This document shows, one piece after another, positions 12,801 to 21,737 of a stretch of DNA of 64,000 nt. The DNA is from Pseudodesulfovibrio aespoeensis Aspo-2. Its GTDB lineage: Bacteria > Desulfobacterota > Desulfovibrionia > Desulfovibrionales > Desulfovibrionaceae. Within the stretch, counting starts at the first letter, position 1, and each line of letters starts with the position of its first letter. The notes below the pieces were generated by a model. It was not told the origin of the DNA and searched no databases. It was given only the letters and a program-made list of their open reading frames with translations. The translations under genes and the position numbers were made by a program. The stretch spans positions 2,356,001-2,420,000 of the forward strand of contig NC_014844.1 in NCBI RefSeq assembly GCF_000176915.2, given 5' to 3'.

Positions 12801-13123
12801 GCGTCTGTCTGGGTGGTGATCACAACGGTATCGCCGTCCACGGCGATGGATTTGACCAGCTTGCCGGGAAAATCCTTGCTCCCTGGCTTGGGCTCGGCGT
12901 CCCAAACGGACGCTGGCAGGGAAACGCGCAGCTCACGAGCACCGGTCCGGCGCACGGAATTCTCTGGCAATGTGCTGGAATCAAAAGAAAACGTCATCCG
13001 ATCAGAGTCGCCCTGGGAGGCAAAATTCACACGCAGGGCAGCAGCCGGATCGACCAGGCACAACCAGACAGACAGGGCCAGCACAACGGGCCAGAGTGTG
13101 GATTTGGCACTTTTCACAGTCAC
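9899..13123 (-). CDS. Large secreted tetratricopeptide-repeat protein
   Basis: 1074 residues. An N-terminal signal peptide (hydrophobic core about 12-24, then PAAALRVNF) sends it to the periplasm. Residues ~30-135 form a beta-rich segment resembling an AMIN-type domain (cell-wall or secretin-associated), but this is only a pattern impression. Residues ~140-400 are Pro/Gln/Val-rich low complexity with repeats such as QNGTG. From about 420 to the end come many TPR-like helical repeats (LNLGLLNLQVNNFPEAKAYF, YYLADSLNRTGFVEQAYQI and others). Similar architectures tether multiprotein envelope complexes. It lies just downstream of a sigma-54 activator gene on the same strand, separated by 65 bp. 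No enzyme motif is visible, and the specific function is unknown. Confidence 0.85.
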   Translation of the reverse strand: MTVKSAKSTLWPVVLALSVWLCLVDPAAALRVNFASQGDSDRMTFSFDSSTLPENSVRRTGARELRVSLPASVWDAEPKPGSKDFPGKLVKSIAVDGDTVVITTQTDAIGFIRLPTPGKAEFVLQVFRDPIGARWKPNGSKPAAAAVPAPAAPTASLPAPAAIPQAAQPRGPEASETETDLPPESADGGDRKPFFAVPYTVRTEVAPPGDGGAQPGGEQALPQAVEAQPAAAVSDPQAQGAAALPQPAPPPQDGQYPASSELRFRAVNKTAEEVKFAELAGPQAGGAEVVEAVPVSVGDGSAVGGSVAPPPMDGQGPPVDVPVQDGEALPVPPSDGQVGGSVAPPSVVQGAPPPRLSPEEAAQVPPMVQVEPTPQADPVPAEVPPFEQPETGQNGTGQNGTGQDGVEDPLDPAVVAKAKEQELADKVYEAQSLMFNGKLDEALPLFEDILRMPEVPLHIREETLYAVADIKKQKYGNDLAGNFRDISQAFIEAMNINLRSNRVPSALLNLGLLNLQVNNFPEAKAYFKVLQDNYPDDDNIPSISYYWGEYYYKMGDYLKAADQFQYLIQTYPEHQLVKEAAYYLADSLNRTGFVEQAYQIVDYIDKRWPDYYMENAEFLRLAGGVEMALDKLQEAKNHYFTYYNLNPDSEGADVVLARIGDIYVRQGEKGAAKQIYERAVLDYPDKEGGLIARMRLAEEGIYDDPTMGDMVSVFDRPYNLRPEMIYQEIVERYPDSPLAPIAQLKLAMWHAFNKQYPEALGAAQDLIEKYPDSPLVRTARTLGDSVFALAVPGMVAEERFGRVVRYWETYDFIGKEDTKVDDAIITQVALSYWKVGKPEKALELIKPYLGKTQIPGVSDEALGLAVNIYLDQLAWKEIADLVAMARANWTLPPERLRQFEYAQAMSLQNLGNADKALAMWADLAKDVKVDPAFRAYAMYYMAKSAMDQQDLRRVFVYAQEALSLLLQTKGDPEKIKDAVLMSIYATERSGRYEEALKWAREYDRYIDVDNPEWASTRFKLARIYRKAGAIEEWKQLLGDIIEKKPDSLQAQLAKSALDTYDLEQKAQQYAPAPQ

Positions 13124-13188
13124 GCCGAGCAGTTATGCAATTGTCGTGCTACCGGCAGCCAGAGCACCCGGTCATCCTCCGCCGCAGG

Positions 13189-14205
<1,017 letters not shown>

Positions 14206-14412
14206 TTCTCCTCCGTAATCACATGGAAATGCAGCCAAAGGAAGGGGACTCACACAGGGTGTCTGCGTGAACCTGCATAATCCCTGTCAACAAAATGACG
14301 GCGTGTCAACGGGTCATGAGCATATTTATGAAAAACTCTAGAAAAATGCGGGGATAGCCTGGGGAGACGCGAAACGGCCAACACCGACGCGGAGTCAGGC
14401 AACATGTCGGCA

Positions 14413-15183
14413 TCACTGATTTTCGTCCATCGCGGCAAGCAATTCGTCAATGCGGGCGACAATCCGGTCGGGCACGCCCATGCTGTACATCAGGTGGCGG
14501 GCGTTGCCAGTCGGAACATCGACCAGCCCCTTGCATGTGAAGAGATCTCTGTCCAGTCGGGTCATCTGGAGCAGGGACTCCACCTCCTCGGGGGCCACGA
14601 GGATGCAGGTGAAACGCTCCATGGCCAGCATGCGCACCAGTTGGGGATAATCGCCATTGACCCGCTTCATGCCCGGCCTGGCCCTGGCGATGAGATCGTC
14701 CACGTCCGCGCCCAGTGAGTACCCCTCCAGCACGCCCAAAACAATGGTTTCGTCGGCCAGGATCTGAGCCAGGGAATCCCTGCCCTCCAGCTTGAACACG
14801 TTCTCCTTGAGCGCGAGCGCACACAACGGCTGATTTCTGTATATAGGCTTGGAAAACTTGGCAAAAGACTCACGATGCGGGGTCTTGAACCAGCCGATGG
14901 AGCAGACCGGATCCTTGGAGTGGAGGAGCTCCAGTATCCGTTTGGCGGGCATGGATTGGTAGACCGGCTCAATGCCTGCCGCGCGCAGGACGGCATCGGT
15001 CTTGCGCAGCAGGAAACCGTCCGGCTCACCGAGGCTGTTGGTGAAATAATAGGGCGGAAACTCCAGATGGCAGACCAGAAGCCTGACCTGCCCGCCGTCG
15101 CCTGCGCCGATGTCTGCCACTGGCGCAAGCGTCAGGCACAGACACAAAAACAGACCCAGCATCAGGCGGAAGGACATCGGCAT
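14413..15183 (-). CDS. Periplasmic solute-binding protein family 3-like (transporter substrate-binding domain)
   Basis: 256 residues from the Met at 15183 (GGGGA is 4 bases upstream); the frame is open further but a signal peptide begins here (MSFRLMLGLFLCLCLTLAP). The mature part has the bacterial extracellular solute-binding family 3 style: EFPPYYFTN near the N-terminus, GEPDGFLLRKTDAVLR, and a final VARIDELLAAMDE helix. No permease or ATPase genes flank it. Such orphan proteins in Desulfovibrio-like genomes may serve signalling or sensing rather than uptake, but that is inference. It is 207 bp from the sigma-54 activator on the same strand. Confidence 0.75.
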   Translation of the reverse strand: MPMSFRLMLGLFLCLCLTLAPVADIGAGDGGQVRLLVCHLEFPPYYFTNSLGEPDGFLLRKTDAVLRAAGIEPVYQSMPAKRILELLHSKDPVCSIGWFKTPHRESFAKFSKPIYRNQPLCALALKENVFKLEGRDSLAQILADETIVLGVLEGYSLGADVDDLIARARPGMKRVNGDYPQLVRMLAMERFTCILVAPEEVESLLQMTRLDRDLFTCKGLVDVPTGNARHLMYSMGVPDRIVARIDELLAAMDENQ

Positions 15184-15302
15184 GTGTTCCCCGTGGACAG
15201 AATTACTCTCAAGGATAAAACGATACCGCAAACAAAATAAAATGGAAAGCCCGGACAAAGCCGGGCTGAATCATTGTGGCACTTATCCCGGAAATAATAC
15301 CA

Positions 15303-16697
15303 TCATCGGCGGCGCAGGATCTCCTTGGCCGGGACCAGGGCCGTGGCCGCCGCGCCCACGATGTTGCCCGCCACGCCGGGGCCGTCACCGGCCACGAACA
15401 GGCCGTCCACGGCGGTTTCCAGGTGCGCACGCGTCTCCACCTGGGTGGCGAAGAACTTGATCTCTGGCGCATAGAGCAGGGTCTCGTCGTTGGATACGCC
15501 GGGCACCACGTTGTTGAGTTTTTCCAGACCGTCCATGAGGTTGGTCAGGATGCGCTCGGGCAGGGCCATGGCGATGTCGCCAGGGATGGCGTTCTTCATG
15601 GTCGGCTCGATGTAGCTGTGGCGGATGCGATCCCAGGTGGAGCGGCGGCCCCGGCGCAGATCGCCGTACCGTTGCAGGATGGGCTTGCCCCCGCCGATCA
15701 GGGTGGCCAGCCGCCCGATGGCCTCGCCGTAGGCCTGGTTGTCCTCCACCGGGTCGTTGAGCACCACCTTGGAGAGAAAGGCGAAGTTGGTGTTGTCGGA
15801 CTTGGTGTTCATGAGCGCGTGCCCGTTGACGCAGACGAAATCCTGGTAGTTCTCCAGGGCCACGAACCCGCCGTAGTTGGTGCAGAAGGTACGCGTCAGA
15901 TCATCGTACTTGGTGGTGCGTACAAAGAATGTCGGGTCGTAGATGATGGAGCAGATGTCCTGCATGATCTCGTTGTGGACCTCCACGCGCACACCCACCT
16001 CGATGCCGCGCTGCGAGACCTCGATGCCGTGCTTGCGGACCAGACTCCCCACCCACTCGGCCCCGACCCGGCCCGGAGCCAGGATGACGTTTTTGGCCGT
16101 GTACTCCTGCCGGTTGGTGACCACGCCAGTGACGCGCCCCTTGTCCACCACCACGTCCTTGACGGTCTCGGAGGTATGGAAGGCGACGCCCTTGTCCTGG
16201 ATGTAGTCGGCCATGGCCGTGATATGGCCGGGCAGATTGTCGCTGCCCAGGTGCTTCTGCTTGATGACCAGCAGGTCGATGCCCACCCTGCGGGCCTGCT
16301 TTCGGATATCCTCGGCCTTGGCCATGTCGGTGGGGAACACCTTGCCGTCCATGCCGAAGCGGTTGAAGATGGCCTCGGTCTCGTCGATGAGCGCCCTGGC
16401 CTCGGACACGCCCATGAACTGGGTCAGGTCGGTCTTGCCCAGGGTGTGAATGAAGTTGAGCTTGCCGTCGGAAAAGAGCCCGGCCCCGCCAATGCCGCTC
16501 AGGATGTTGCAGGGGCGGCACTTGATGCACTCCTGGTCCCCGGAGATGGGACAGTTGCGGGCCAGCGAGCGCTTGCCCTTCTCGATGACGAGCACGTCGA
16601 GGTCGCCATGCTCGCCCAGGTAATAGGCGGCGAAAAGCCCTGCCGGGCCGCCGCCGACGATGATGACATCATACTCGGTCTTCACGGTCTTGTTCAT
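15303..16697 (-). CDS. FAD-dependent oxidoreductase (HI0933/YtfP-like or geranylgeranyl-reductase-like flavoprotein)
   Basis: 464 residues from the ATG at 16697, preceded by GAGGAGGGA. A classical dinucleotide-binding fold opens the protein (YDVIIVGGGPAGLFAAYYLG), and a second FAD motif closes it (GLFVAGDGPGVAGNIVGAAA). Residues ~50-66 contain a Cys cluster (NCPISGDQECIKCRPC) that could bind Fe-S or zinc. The class appears in many anaerobes annotated only as NAD(P)/FAD-dependent oxidoreductase; the substrate is unknown. It stands alone between the solute-binding protein and the rod-like gene. Confidence 0.8.
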   Translation of the reverse strand: MNKTVKTEYDVIIVGGGPAGLFAAYYLGEHGDLDVLVIEKGKRSLARNCPISGDQECIKCRPCNILSGIGGAGLFSDGKLNFIHTLGKTDLTQFMGVSEARALIDETEAIFNRFGMDGKVFPTDMAKAEDIRKQARRVGIDLLVIKQKHLGSDNLPGHITAMADYIQDKGVAFHTSETVKDVVVDKGRVTGVVTNRQEYTAKNVILAPGRVGAEWVGSLVRKHGIEVSQRGIEVGVRVEVHNEIMQDICSIIYDPTFFVRTTKYDDLTRTFCTNYGGFVALENYQDFVCVNGHALMNTKSDNTNFAFLSKVVLNDPVEDNQAYGEAIGRLATLIGGGKPILQRYGDLRRGRRSTWDRIRHSYIEPTMKNAIPGDIAMALPERILTNLMDGLEKLNNVVPGVSNDETLLYAPEIKFFATQVETRAHLETAVDGLFVAGDGPGVAGNIVGAAATALVPAKEILRRR

Positions 16698-16819
16698 GTC
16701 CCTCCTCTCGTGTTGCGCGCAAACATGGCCCGTGCCGCGCCACCACAAAAATCAGGGCGCGCGCAGACGGGCCATTATCGACCGTAAGTTGCGAATGGCG
16801 GAGCTGTCAAGCCGACGAA

Positions 16820-17146
16820 TCAGGCGATCATGTTCAGCAGGTGGCCGGTCATGTCCTCGGAGGCGCGCACCGCCGCCACATTGGCCGAAAAGGCGTGGCC
16901 GGTGCGGATCATGCCCACCATCTCGGTGCCGATGTCGGTATTGGACCCCTCCACCCCGCCTATGTTCGGGCCGGGCACAGAGCTTTCGCGGATGGAACCC
17001 ACGCGCACACCCTGGTCCGCCGGGCCGGATTCGAGCGTCACCGAGCTGGCGCTGAAGCCGTCGGTGTTCACATTGGCGATGTTGTTGGCCGAGACCTGCT
17101 GGACCGTGGACAGCGCGGAAAGTGCGGATAGATTCGTGTCGGACAT
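16820..17146 (-). CDS. Small flagellar basal-body rod-like protein (FlgC/FlgB-type motif)
   Basis: 108 residues. The N-terminal flagellar rod signature is recognisable: STVQQVSANNIANVNTDGFS at about residues 9-28, which matches the ANNxANxxTxGF motif shared by rod and hook proteins. The C-terminal helix (TEMVGMIRTGHAFSANVAAV) resembles the coiled segment of rod proteins. FlgC itself is about 140 residues and sits beside flgB and fliE, neither of which is present here. So this is a solitary rod-like protein whose role in the flagellum is uncertain. The start follows AGGGGTCTCGAATT and was preferred over an upstream ATG without a clear site. Confidence 0.7.
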   Translation of the reverse strand: MSDTNLSALSALSTVQQVSANNIANVNTDGFSASSVTLESGPADQGVRVGSIRESSVPGPNIGGVEGSNTDIGTEMVGMIRTGHAFSANVAAVRASEDMTGHLLNMIA

Positions 17147-17220
17147 AATTCGAGACCCCTCCCGGTTTCGGGGGAAGCAGCACAATAATCATACCCTGTC
17201 CCTATATGGGACGCAAGCCG

Positions 17221-17601
17221 CTAAAAAGTGACTGTACCGGGCCAGACGAGGATGAAGACATTTGTCTCGCCGAAAAGCCGGAGGGTCAACGCCTTGAGTT
17301 CCGCGCTCAGATCCTTGTCCGCGCCGATGAGAAAGGCGATGTTGTTGCTCTGGTGCATGCCGTCCGGGCGCAGGGAGCCGCCGTGCGAGGGGCCAAGCTC
17401 GGTGAAGCCCCCGGCCAGCTTGATGACCTCGGCCTTGAACTGCTCCAGGGCGGGACCGGCGTCCGAGCCGTCGGGCATGGTGGCCGGGACCACGGTGAAG
17501 TGAACCTGAAAGGGCTTGGCCGAATCGGCCCGGGCATCTGTCGCTCCCAGGGCAAGGACGCAGGTCAAGAGAACCAGGGCAAGCAGCGCACAACGTTTCA
17601 T
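17221..17601 (-). CDS. Small secreted protein of unknown function
   Basis: 126 residues from the Met at 17601, which has an AAGGAGACGACC upstream. A signal peptide is clear (MKRCALLALVLLTCVLALGA, then TDARADSAKP as the cleavage region). The mature 100 residues (FQVHFTVVPATMPDGSDAG..., GETNVFILVWPGTVTF) show alternating beta pattern with no recognised motif and no cysteines. It is on the minus strand 47 bp after folE2 and could share its transcript. I do not recognise the family. Confidence 0.6.
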   Translation of the reverse strand: MKRCALLALVLLTCVLALGATDARADSAKPFQVHFTVVPATMPDGSDAGPALEQFKAEVIKLAGGFTELGPSHGGSLRPDGMHQSNNIAFLIGADKDLSAELKALTLRLFGETNVFILVWPGTVTF

Positions 17602-17648
17602 GGTCGTCTCCTTCATTGCAGGGTTTGTTCTACAGCCCATACACCGGG

Positions 17649-18419
17649 TCACTCCCGGCTTTCAATGACCGCGAAGGCGGAGTGGTTGTGGATGGATTCG
17701 AAGCTCTCCACCTCGACGCGATACCAGTGGATCTTGGGGTGCTTGTCCAGGCCGTGGGCCGCGGCGCGGACCACGTCCTCCACAAAGGCGGGATTGGCAA
17801 AGGCGCGCTCGGTGACGTATTTCTCGTCCTCGCGCTTGAGCAGCGAATAGACCTGGCACGACCCGGCCTGCTCGCCGATCTCGATGAGATCCTCAAGCCA
17901 GAGGAAGCCGGTGAACCGGGTGCGGATGCGGACCTCGGCCCGCTGCGAATGCGCGCCCTCGTCCGAGATGGCCTTGGAGCAGGGACACACGGTCATGACC
18001 GGCACGTCCGCGCCCAGGGTGAAGGTCAGGGTGCCATCCCTGAACTCGCCGTCCACCCGGCAGGTGTAGTCCATCATCCCGTTGGCCCCGCTCACGGGCG
18101 AATTGCGCCGCAGGAAGAACGGGAACACGAAGCGCACGTGCGCGCTCCTGGCCTGGAGCCGGACCACGATATCCTCAAGCAAGGTCAGAAAGGTGTTGTA
18201 GTCGAGCTCGCCCGACCAGTGCTCCAGGGCCTCAACAAAACGGCTCATGTGGGTGCCCTTGAACTCGGCGGGCAGGTCCACGGACAGCGAGACCTCGGCC
18301 ACCGTGTGCTGGATGCCCGACTCCCGGTCGCGGACGATGATGGGCAGCCGCAGCCCCTTGACGCCCACGCGGTCGATGGGCATGGCGATGTCCGCCTGTT
18401 GTTTTTGTACGTCTTCCAT
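17649..18419 (-). CDS. folE2: GTP cyclohydrolase FolE2 (type IB)
   Basis: 256 residues from the Met at 18419. FolE2 converts GTP to 7,8-dihydroneopterin triphosphate, the entry step of folate synthesis and, in some bacteria, queuosine synthesis. Unlike the zinc-only FolE, it can use Mn2+, which favours it under zinc limitation. Family marks seen are [11 protein letters not shown], the catalytic-site region [23 protein letters not shown] (Cys and His metal ligands and Glu), and [12 protein letters not shown] at the end. It follows nikR on the same strand, suggesting metal-linked regulation, though no operator was identified. Confidence 0.95.
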   Translation of the reverse strand: MEDVQKQQADIAMPIDRVGVKGLRLPIIVRDRESGIQHTVAEVSLSVDLPAEFKGTHMSRFVEALEHWSGELDYNTFLTLLEDIVVRLQARSAHVRFVFPFFLRRNSPVSGANGMMDYTCRVDGEFRDGTLTFTLGADVPVMTVCPCSKAISDEGAHSQRAEVRIRTRFTGFLWLEDLIEIGEQAGSCQVYSLLKREDEKYVTERAFANPAFVEDVVRAAAHGLDKHPKIHWYRVEVESFESIHNHSAFAVIESRE

Positions 18420-18531
18420 GTCGCTTTCCGTTGTCTCCCAGGGCCGTGGACGCCAAACGCGCCCGGACCGCACGGCGCGCCGGGAGGGGGTGAAGCCGGG
18501 TCCGCCTGGGCGGGCCGGGCCGGATCAGGTT

Positions 18532-18951
18532 CTAGATCAGGTCCTTGCCCGTGGTGGTCAGGGCCAGATTGCCGTGCTTGACACCCTTGGTCGAGATGAG
18601 CTGCTGCCCCAGGGCCTTGATGGCCTCGGCGTCACCCTTGAGGATGATCACCTCAAGGCAGTTGTGGTGGTCCAGGTGCACATGCAGGGACGATTGGATG
18701 ACGTCGTGGTGGTCGTGCTGGATCTCGGTCAATTTCTGCGACAGGCCTGACTTGTGGTGGTCGTAGACCAGGGTCAGCGTCCCGGCCAGATCGCCCGCGG
18801 CCTGCTCCCACTCGCGCTGCACCAGGGTGTTGCGGATCAGGTCGCGGATGGCCTCTGAGCGGGTCTGGTAGCTGCGCTCCTCGCAATGCTGGTCGAATTT
18901 CTCAAGCAGTTCCGAGTCGAGAGACACTCCGAAACGAATGGTCTTGCCCAT
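18532..18951 (-). CDS. nikR: Nickel-responsive regulator NikR
   Basis: 139 residues, standard for NikR: an N-terminal ribbon-helix-helix DNA-binding domain ([17 protein letters not shown]) and a C-terminal ACT-like nickel-binding domain. All four square-planar nickel ligands are present with the E. coli spacing: H79, H90, H92 and C98. NikR represses nickel uptake when nickel is plentiful. In a hydrogenase-containing anaerobe this governs hydrogenase and urease metal supply. It is 23 bp downstream of the methyltransferase and 112 bp upstream of folE2 in transcription order, so all may be one unit. No nickel transporter gene is nearby. Confidence 0.95.
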   Translation of the reverse strand: MGKTIRFGVSLDSELLEKFDQHCEERSYQTRSEAIRDLIRNTLVQREWEQAAGDLAGTLTLVYDHHKSGLSQKLTEIQHDHHDVIQSSLHVHLDHHNCLEVIILKGDAEAIKALGQQLISTKGVKHGNLALTTTGKDLI

Positions 18952-18974
18952 GGCTCCCTCCGGTCATGTTGCGT

Positions 18975-19661
18975 TCAGGGAATGGTGATTTCCCACAAAT
19001 TCACCGTGGCGTTCTGGCCGCACAGGGCCACCTTCTCCACCGTCAGCTTCTCCGGCGCAAACCCCTCGACGCGGAGTTCGTCCCAAACAGGCCGGGAGAC
19101 CGTGCGCACCGGCTCGCCGATCCAGATTTTTCCACCCGGCGCAAGGGCGTGGCGGAACAAACGGATCAGCGGATCGAAAAACCGTTTTTCATAGAGCACG
19201 TCGCCGCCCCAGATGAAGTCGAAGGCCTGGGCGCGCAGGGCCGGATATCGCCAGTCCATGAGCGCCCACAGGGGCTGGGGAACGTTGTTGAGCGCCGCGT
19301 TGTGCCGGGCGAACCGGACAGCGGGCCACTCGTAGTCAAAGGCGACCACCCGCGCCCCGGCGTGGCTGGCGATGATCCCGGTCAGCCCCAGGCCGCAGCC
19401 CAGATCAAGGCACGGCCTGCCGCGAACCATGTCGGCATTGCGCAGGATGTGCCGCCCCAGCAGGACGCTGGCGGGCCAGACCTCGGCCCAGTAGGGCAGC
19501 CGCTCGTCCTCGCCCAGGTCGCCCTCGCCCATGCTCTCCCAGAGCGCCTCCATGTCGGCCTCGCGGTCGAGGAGCCAGGTGCGCCCGCCGACAGCCACAC
19601 TGACCTGCGAGCCGGTCGGCCCGGCCCCTCCGGGCTGGGGTGAAATCGTCTTGCTGATCAT
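18975..19661 (-). CDS. Class I SAM-dependent methyltransferase (nicotinamide-N-methylase/ETFB-KMT-like)
   Basis: 228 residues. Motif I of the Rossmann methyltransferase is clear (CLDLGCGLGLTGIIA), followed by an acidic SAM ribose-binding position (VVAFDYEWPAV) and the DFIWGGDVLYEK segment. LPYWAEVWPAS upstream of motif I is characteristic of the METTL20-23/ETFB lysine methyltransferase-like branch, protein methyltransferases of bacteria and eukaryotes. The target protein is unknown, and no electron-transfer flavoprotein gene is nearby. It is the first gene of the methyltransferase-nikR-folE2 group, whose upstream 280 bp is divergent from gcvH. Confidence 0.8.
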   Translation of the reverse strand: MISKTISPQPGGAGPTGSQVSVAVGGRTWLLDREADMEALWESMGEGDLGEDERLPYWAEVWPASVLLGRHILRNADMVRGRPCLDLGCGLGLTGIIASHAGARVVAFDYEWPAVRFARHNAALNNVPQPLWALMDWRYPALRAQAFDFIWGGDVLYEKRFFDPLIRLFRHALAPGGKIWIGEPVRTVSRPVWDELRVEGFAPEKLTVEKVALCGQNATVNLWEITIP

Positions 19662-19945
19662 ACGTATTGGTCAGCCTACACGCGCATCGTGCCATGGTCA
19701 ACGAGGTTGGTACCACCATCCGCAGCAACAATGGGTCATGAGTATGCCAACACCCGGACAAGACGCCCTTTCCGTTCCGGCCACGTCAGGTTTTTGGCGA
19801 TCGGTGACAATACTTCGGCCATTGCCCCCAACTGCTGGAAAACCGTCAATTTTTTTACTGTTTTCAACGCAATTGTACCGTGATATGTTGCCGTGATCGC
19901 ATGTGTTGCATTGAAATTTTCCCCCATCAAAGGAGACGAACCGAT

Positions 19946-20326
19946 ATGATTCCTGATGATCTTCTCTACGCCAAATCCCACGAATGGTGCCTGATCAAGG
20001 GCGACATCGCCACGGTCGGCATCACCCAGTTCGCCCAGGAGCAGCTGGGAGACCTCACCTTTGTCGAGCTGCCCGAAGTGGGCGACACCTTCGAGGCCGG
20101 AGCCGAGATGGGCTCGGTCGAATCCGTCAAGGCGGCGAGCGAGATATACTCCCCGGTTTCCGGCGAGGTCATTGAGGTCAACGAGGCTTTGGCCGACGCC
20201 CCTGAAAAGGTCAACGAGGAGCCCTACGGCGGCGGTTGGATGCTCAAGTTCCGCATCAAGGGCGCGCCCGAAGGGCTGCTCGACGCCGACGGCTACGCCG
20301 CAGTGGTCGAAGCCGAGAGCCACTAG
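19946..20326 (+). CDS. gcvH: Glycine cleavage system H protein
   Basis: 126 residues from the ATG at 19946, preceded by AAAGGAGACGAACCGAT. The H protein carries the lipoyl arm that shuttles aminomethyl groups between P, T and L proteins. The lipoylation site is K62 in [11 protein letters not shown], as in the family. KSHEW near the start is also typical. The 284-bp divergent upstream region (19662-19945) holds an AT-rich tract around 19848-19880. I saw no glycine-riboswitch signature there and no confident promoter. It starts the gcvH-gcvPA-gcvPB-lpdA group. Confidence 0.97.
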   Translation: MIPDDLLYAKSHEWCLIKGDIATVGITQFAQEQLGDLTFVELPEVGDTFEAGAEMGSVESVKAASEIYSPVSGEVIEVNEALADAPEKVNEEPYGGGWMLKFRIKGAPEGLLDADGYAAVVEAESH

Positions 20327-20402
20327 CACGGTTTTTTCCGGGGCCGGGGCGGTTGCGTCCCGGCCCGTTTTTCTTCCACAACTACCCAGCAGCAGGTGTT
20401 TT

Positions 20403-21737
20403 ATGCCTTATGTTCCCCATACCGATGCCGAGGTCCGGGAAATGCTCGCCACCATCGGGGTGGCCTCCATCGGCGATCTCTTTGCCGAGATCACGGACGA
20501 GATGCGCCCCAGGAGCTTCAACATTCCAGAAGGATTGAGCGAAATGGAAGTGCTCTCCCGGCTCGAAGCCATGGCCGGAAAGAACGCCATTGACCGGACG
20601 AGCTTCCTGGGAGCGGGCTTCTACGACCACTACATCCCGGCTGCGGTGGACGCCCTGACCATGCGCGGCGAGTTCTACACCGCCTACACGCCCTACCAGC
20701 CCGAAGCCTCCCAGGGCACGCTCCAGGCCATCTTCGAGTACCAGACAGCCGTGACCCGGCTGCTGGGCATGGAGTGCGCCAACGCCTCGGTCTACGACGG
20801 CGGCACAGCCCTCTACGAGGCGCTGATGATGGCCGTGCGCAAGACCCGGCGGCGCAAGATCATCGTCTCCGAGGCCCTCAACCCCATCTACCGGGTCATG
20901 CTCGGCTCCTACACCTCGAACCTGGATCTCCAGTTCGTCACCGTGCCCCACAAGGACGGCCAGACAGACGTGGACGGCCTCAGAAACGCCATCGACGACG
21001 ACACCGCCGCCGTGCTGGTCCAGAACCCCAATTTCTTCGGCTCCATCAACGACTTCACCGACCTCTTCGCCGCGGCCAGGGCCAAGAAGGCCGTGTCGGT
21101 CATCTCGGCCTACCCGGTGCTCCAGACCCTGCTCAAGACCCCCGGTGCCATGGGCGCGGACGTGGCCGTGGCCGAGGGCCAGTCCCTGGGCCTGCCCCTC
21201 TCCTTCGGCGGGCCGTACCTCGGCATCATGACCTGCACCAAGGACATGATCCGCCAGATGCCGGGCCGCATCGTGGGCCGCACCGTGGACAGCCAGGGCC
21301 GCACCGGCTACGTGCTGACCCTGCAAGCCCGCGAGCAGCACATCCGCCGCCAGAAGGCGACCTCCAACATCTGCTCCAACCAGTCCCTGTGCGCCCTGCG
21401 CGCCCTGGTCCACATGTGCGCCCTGGGCGAGCTGGGCCTCAAGCGCGCGGCCCGGCTCTCGGTGGAGCGCGCCCACCTCTGCGCCGAGCGGCTGACCGCC
21501 ATCCCCGGCGTGAAGATGCTGACCAAGGGACCGTTTGGCAACGAGTTCGCCGTGACCCTGCCGGTCAACGCCTTTGAAATCATCGCGGTGCTCACGGGCC
21601 GGGGGTTTGTGCCCGGCTTCCCGCTGGGCCGGTACTACGAAGGGCTTGAGAACGGCCTGCTCGTGGCCTGCACCGAAAAGACCAGCGAGGAGCAGATCGG
21701 CATCTTCGCGGAGATGCTCAAGGGGGCGCTGAGATGA
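20403..21737 (+). CDS. gcvPA: Glycine dehydrogenase (decarboxylating) subunit 1
   Basis: 444 residues from the ATG at 20403 (an open frame runs farther upstream through gcvH, but the family begins with MPYVPHTDAEVREML). This is the alpha subunit of the two-subunit P protein, which with PLP on the beta subunit decarboxylates glycine and loads the lipoyl arm of GcvH. Family segments are FLGAGFYDHYIPAAV, TAYTPYQPEASQGTLQ and ASNICSNQ-like KATSNICSNQ. No PLP lysine is expected in this subunit. It overlaps gcvPB by 4 bp (ATGA), matching equimolar synthesis. Confidence 0.97.
   Translation: MPYVPHTDAEVREMLATIGVASIGDLFAEITDEMRPRSFNIPEGLSEMEVLSRLEAMAGKNAIDRTSFLGAGFYDHYIPAAVDALTMRGEFYTAYTPYQPEASQGTLQAIFEYQTAVTRLLGMECANASVYDGGTALYEALMMAVRKTRRRKIIVSEALNPIYRVMLGSYTSNLDLQFVTVPHKDGQTDVDGLRNAIDDDTAAVLVQNPNFFGSINDFTDLFAAARAKKAVSVISAYPVLQTLLKTPGAMGADVAVAEGQSLGLPLSFGGPYLGIMTCTKDMIRQMPGRIVGRTVDSQGRTGYVLTLQAREQHIRRQKATSNICSNQSLCALRALVHMCALGELGLKRAARLSVERAHLCAERLTAIPGVKMLTKGPFGNEFAVTLPVNAFEIIAVLTGRGFVPGFPLGRYYEGLENGLLVACTEKTSEEQIGIFAEMLKGALR

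Noticed and set aside
19662-19945. Possible glycine riboswitch before gcvH
   Set aside because: No recognisable glycine aptamer core or paired aptamers; only an AT-rich tract.
20061-20402. N-terminal extension of gcvPA through gcvH
   Set aside because: Open frame only; the family start and spacing after gcvH support ATG 20403.
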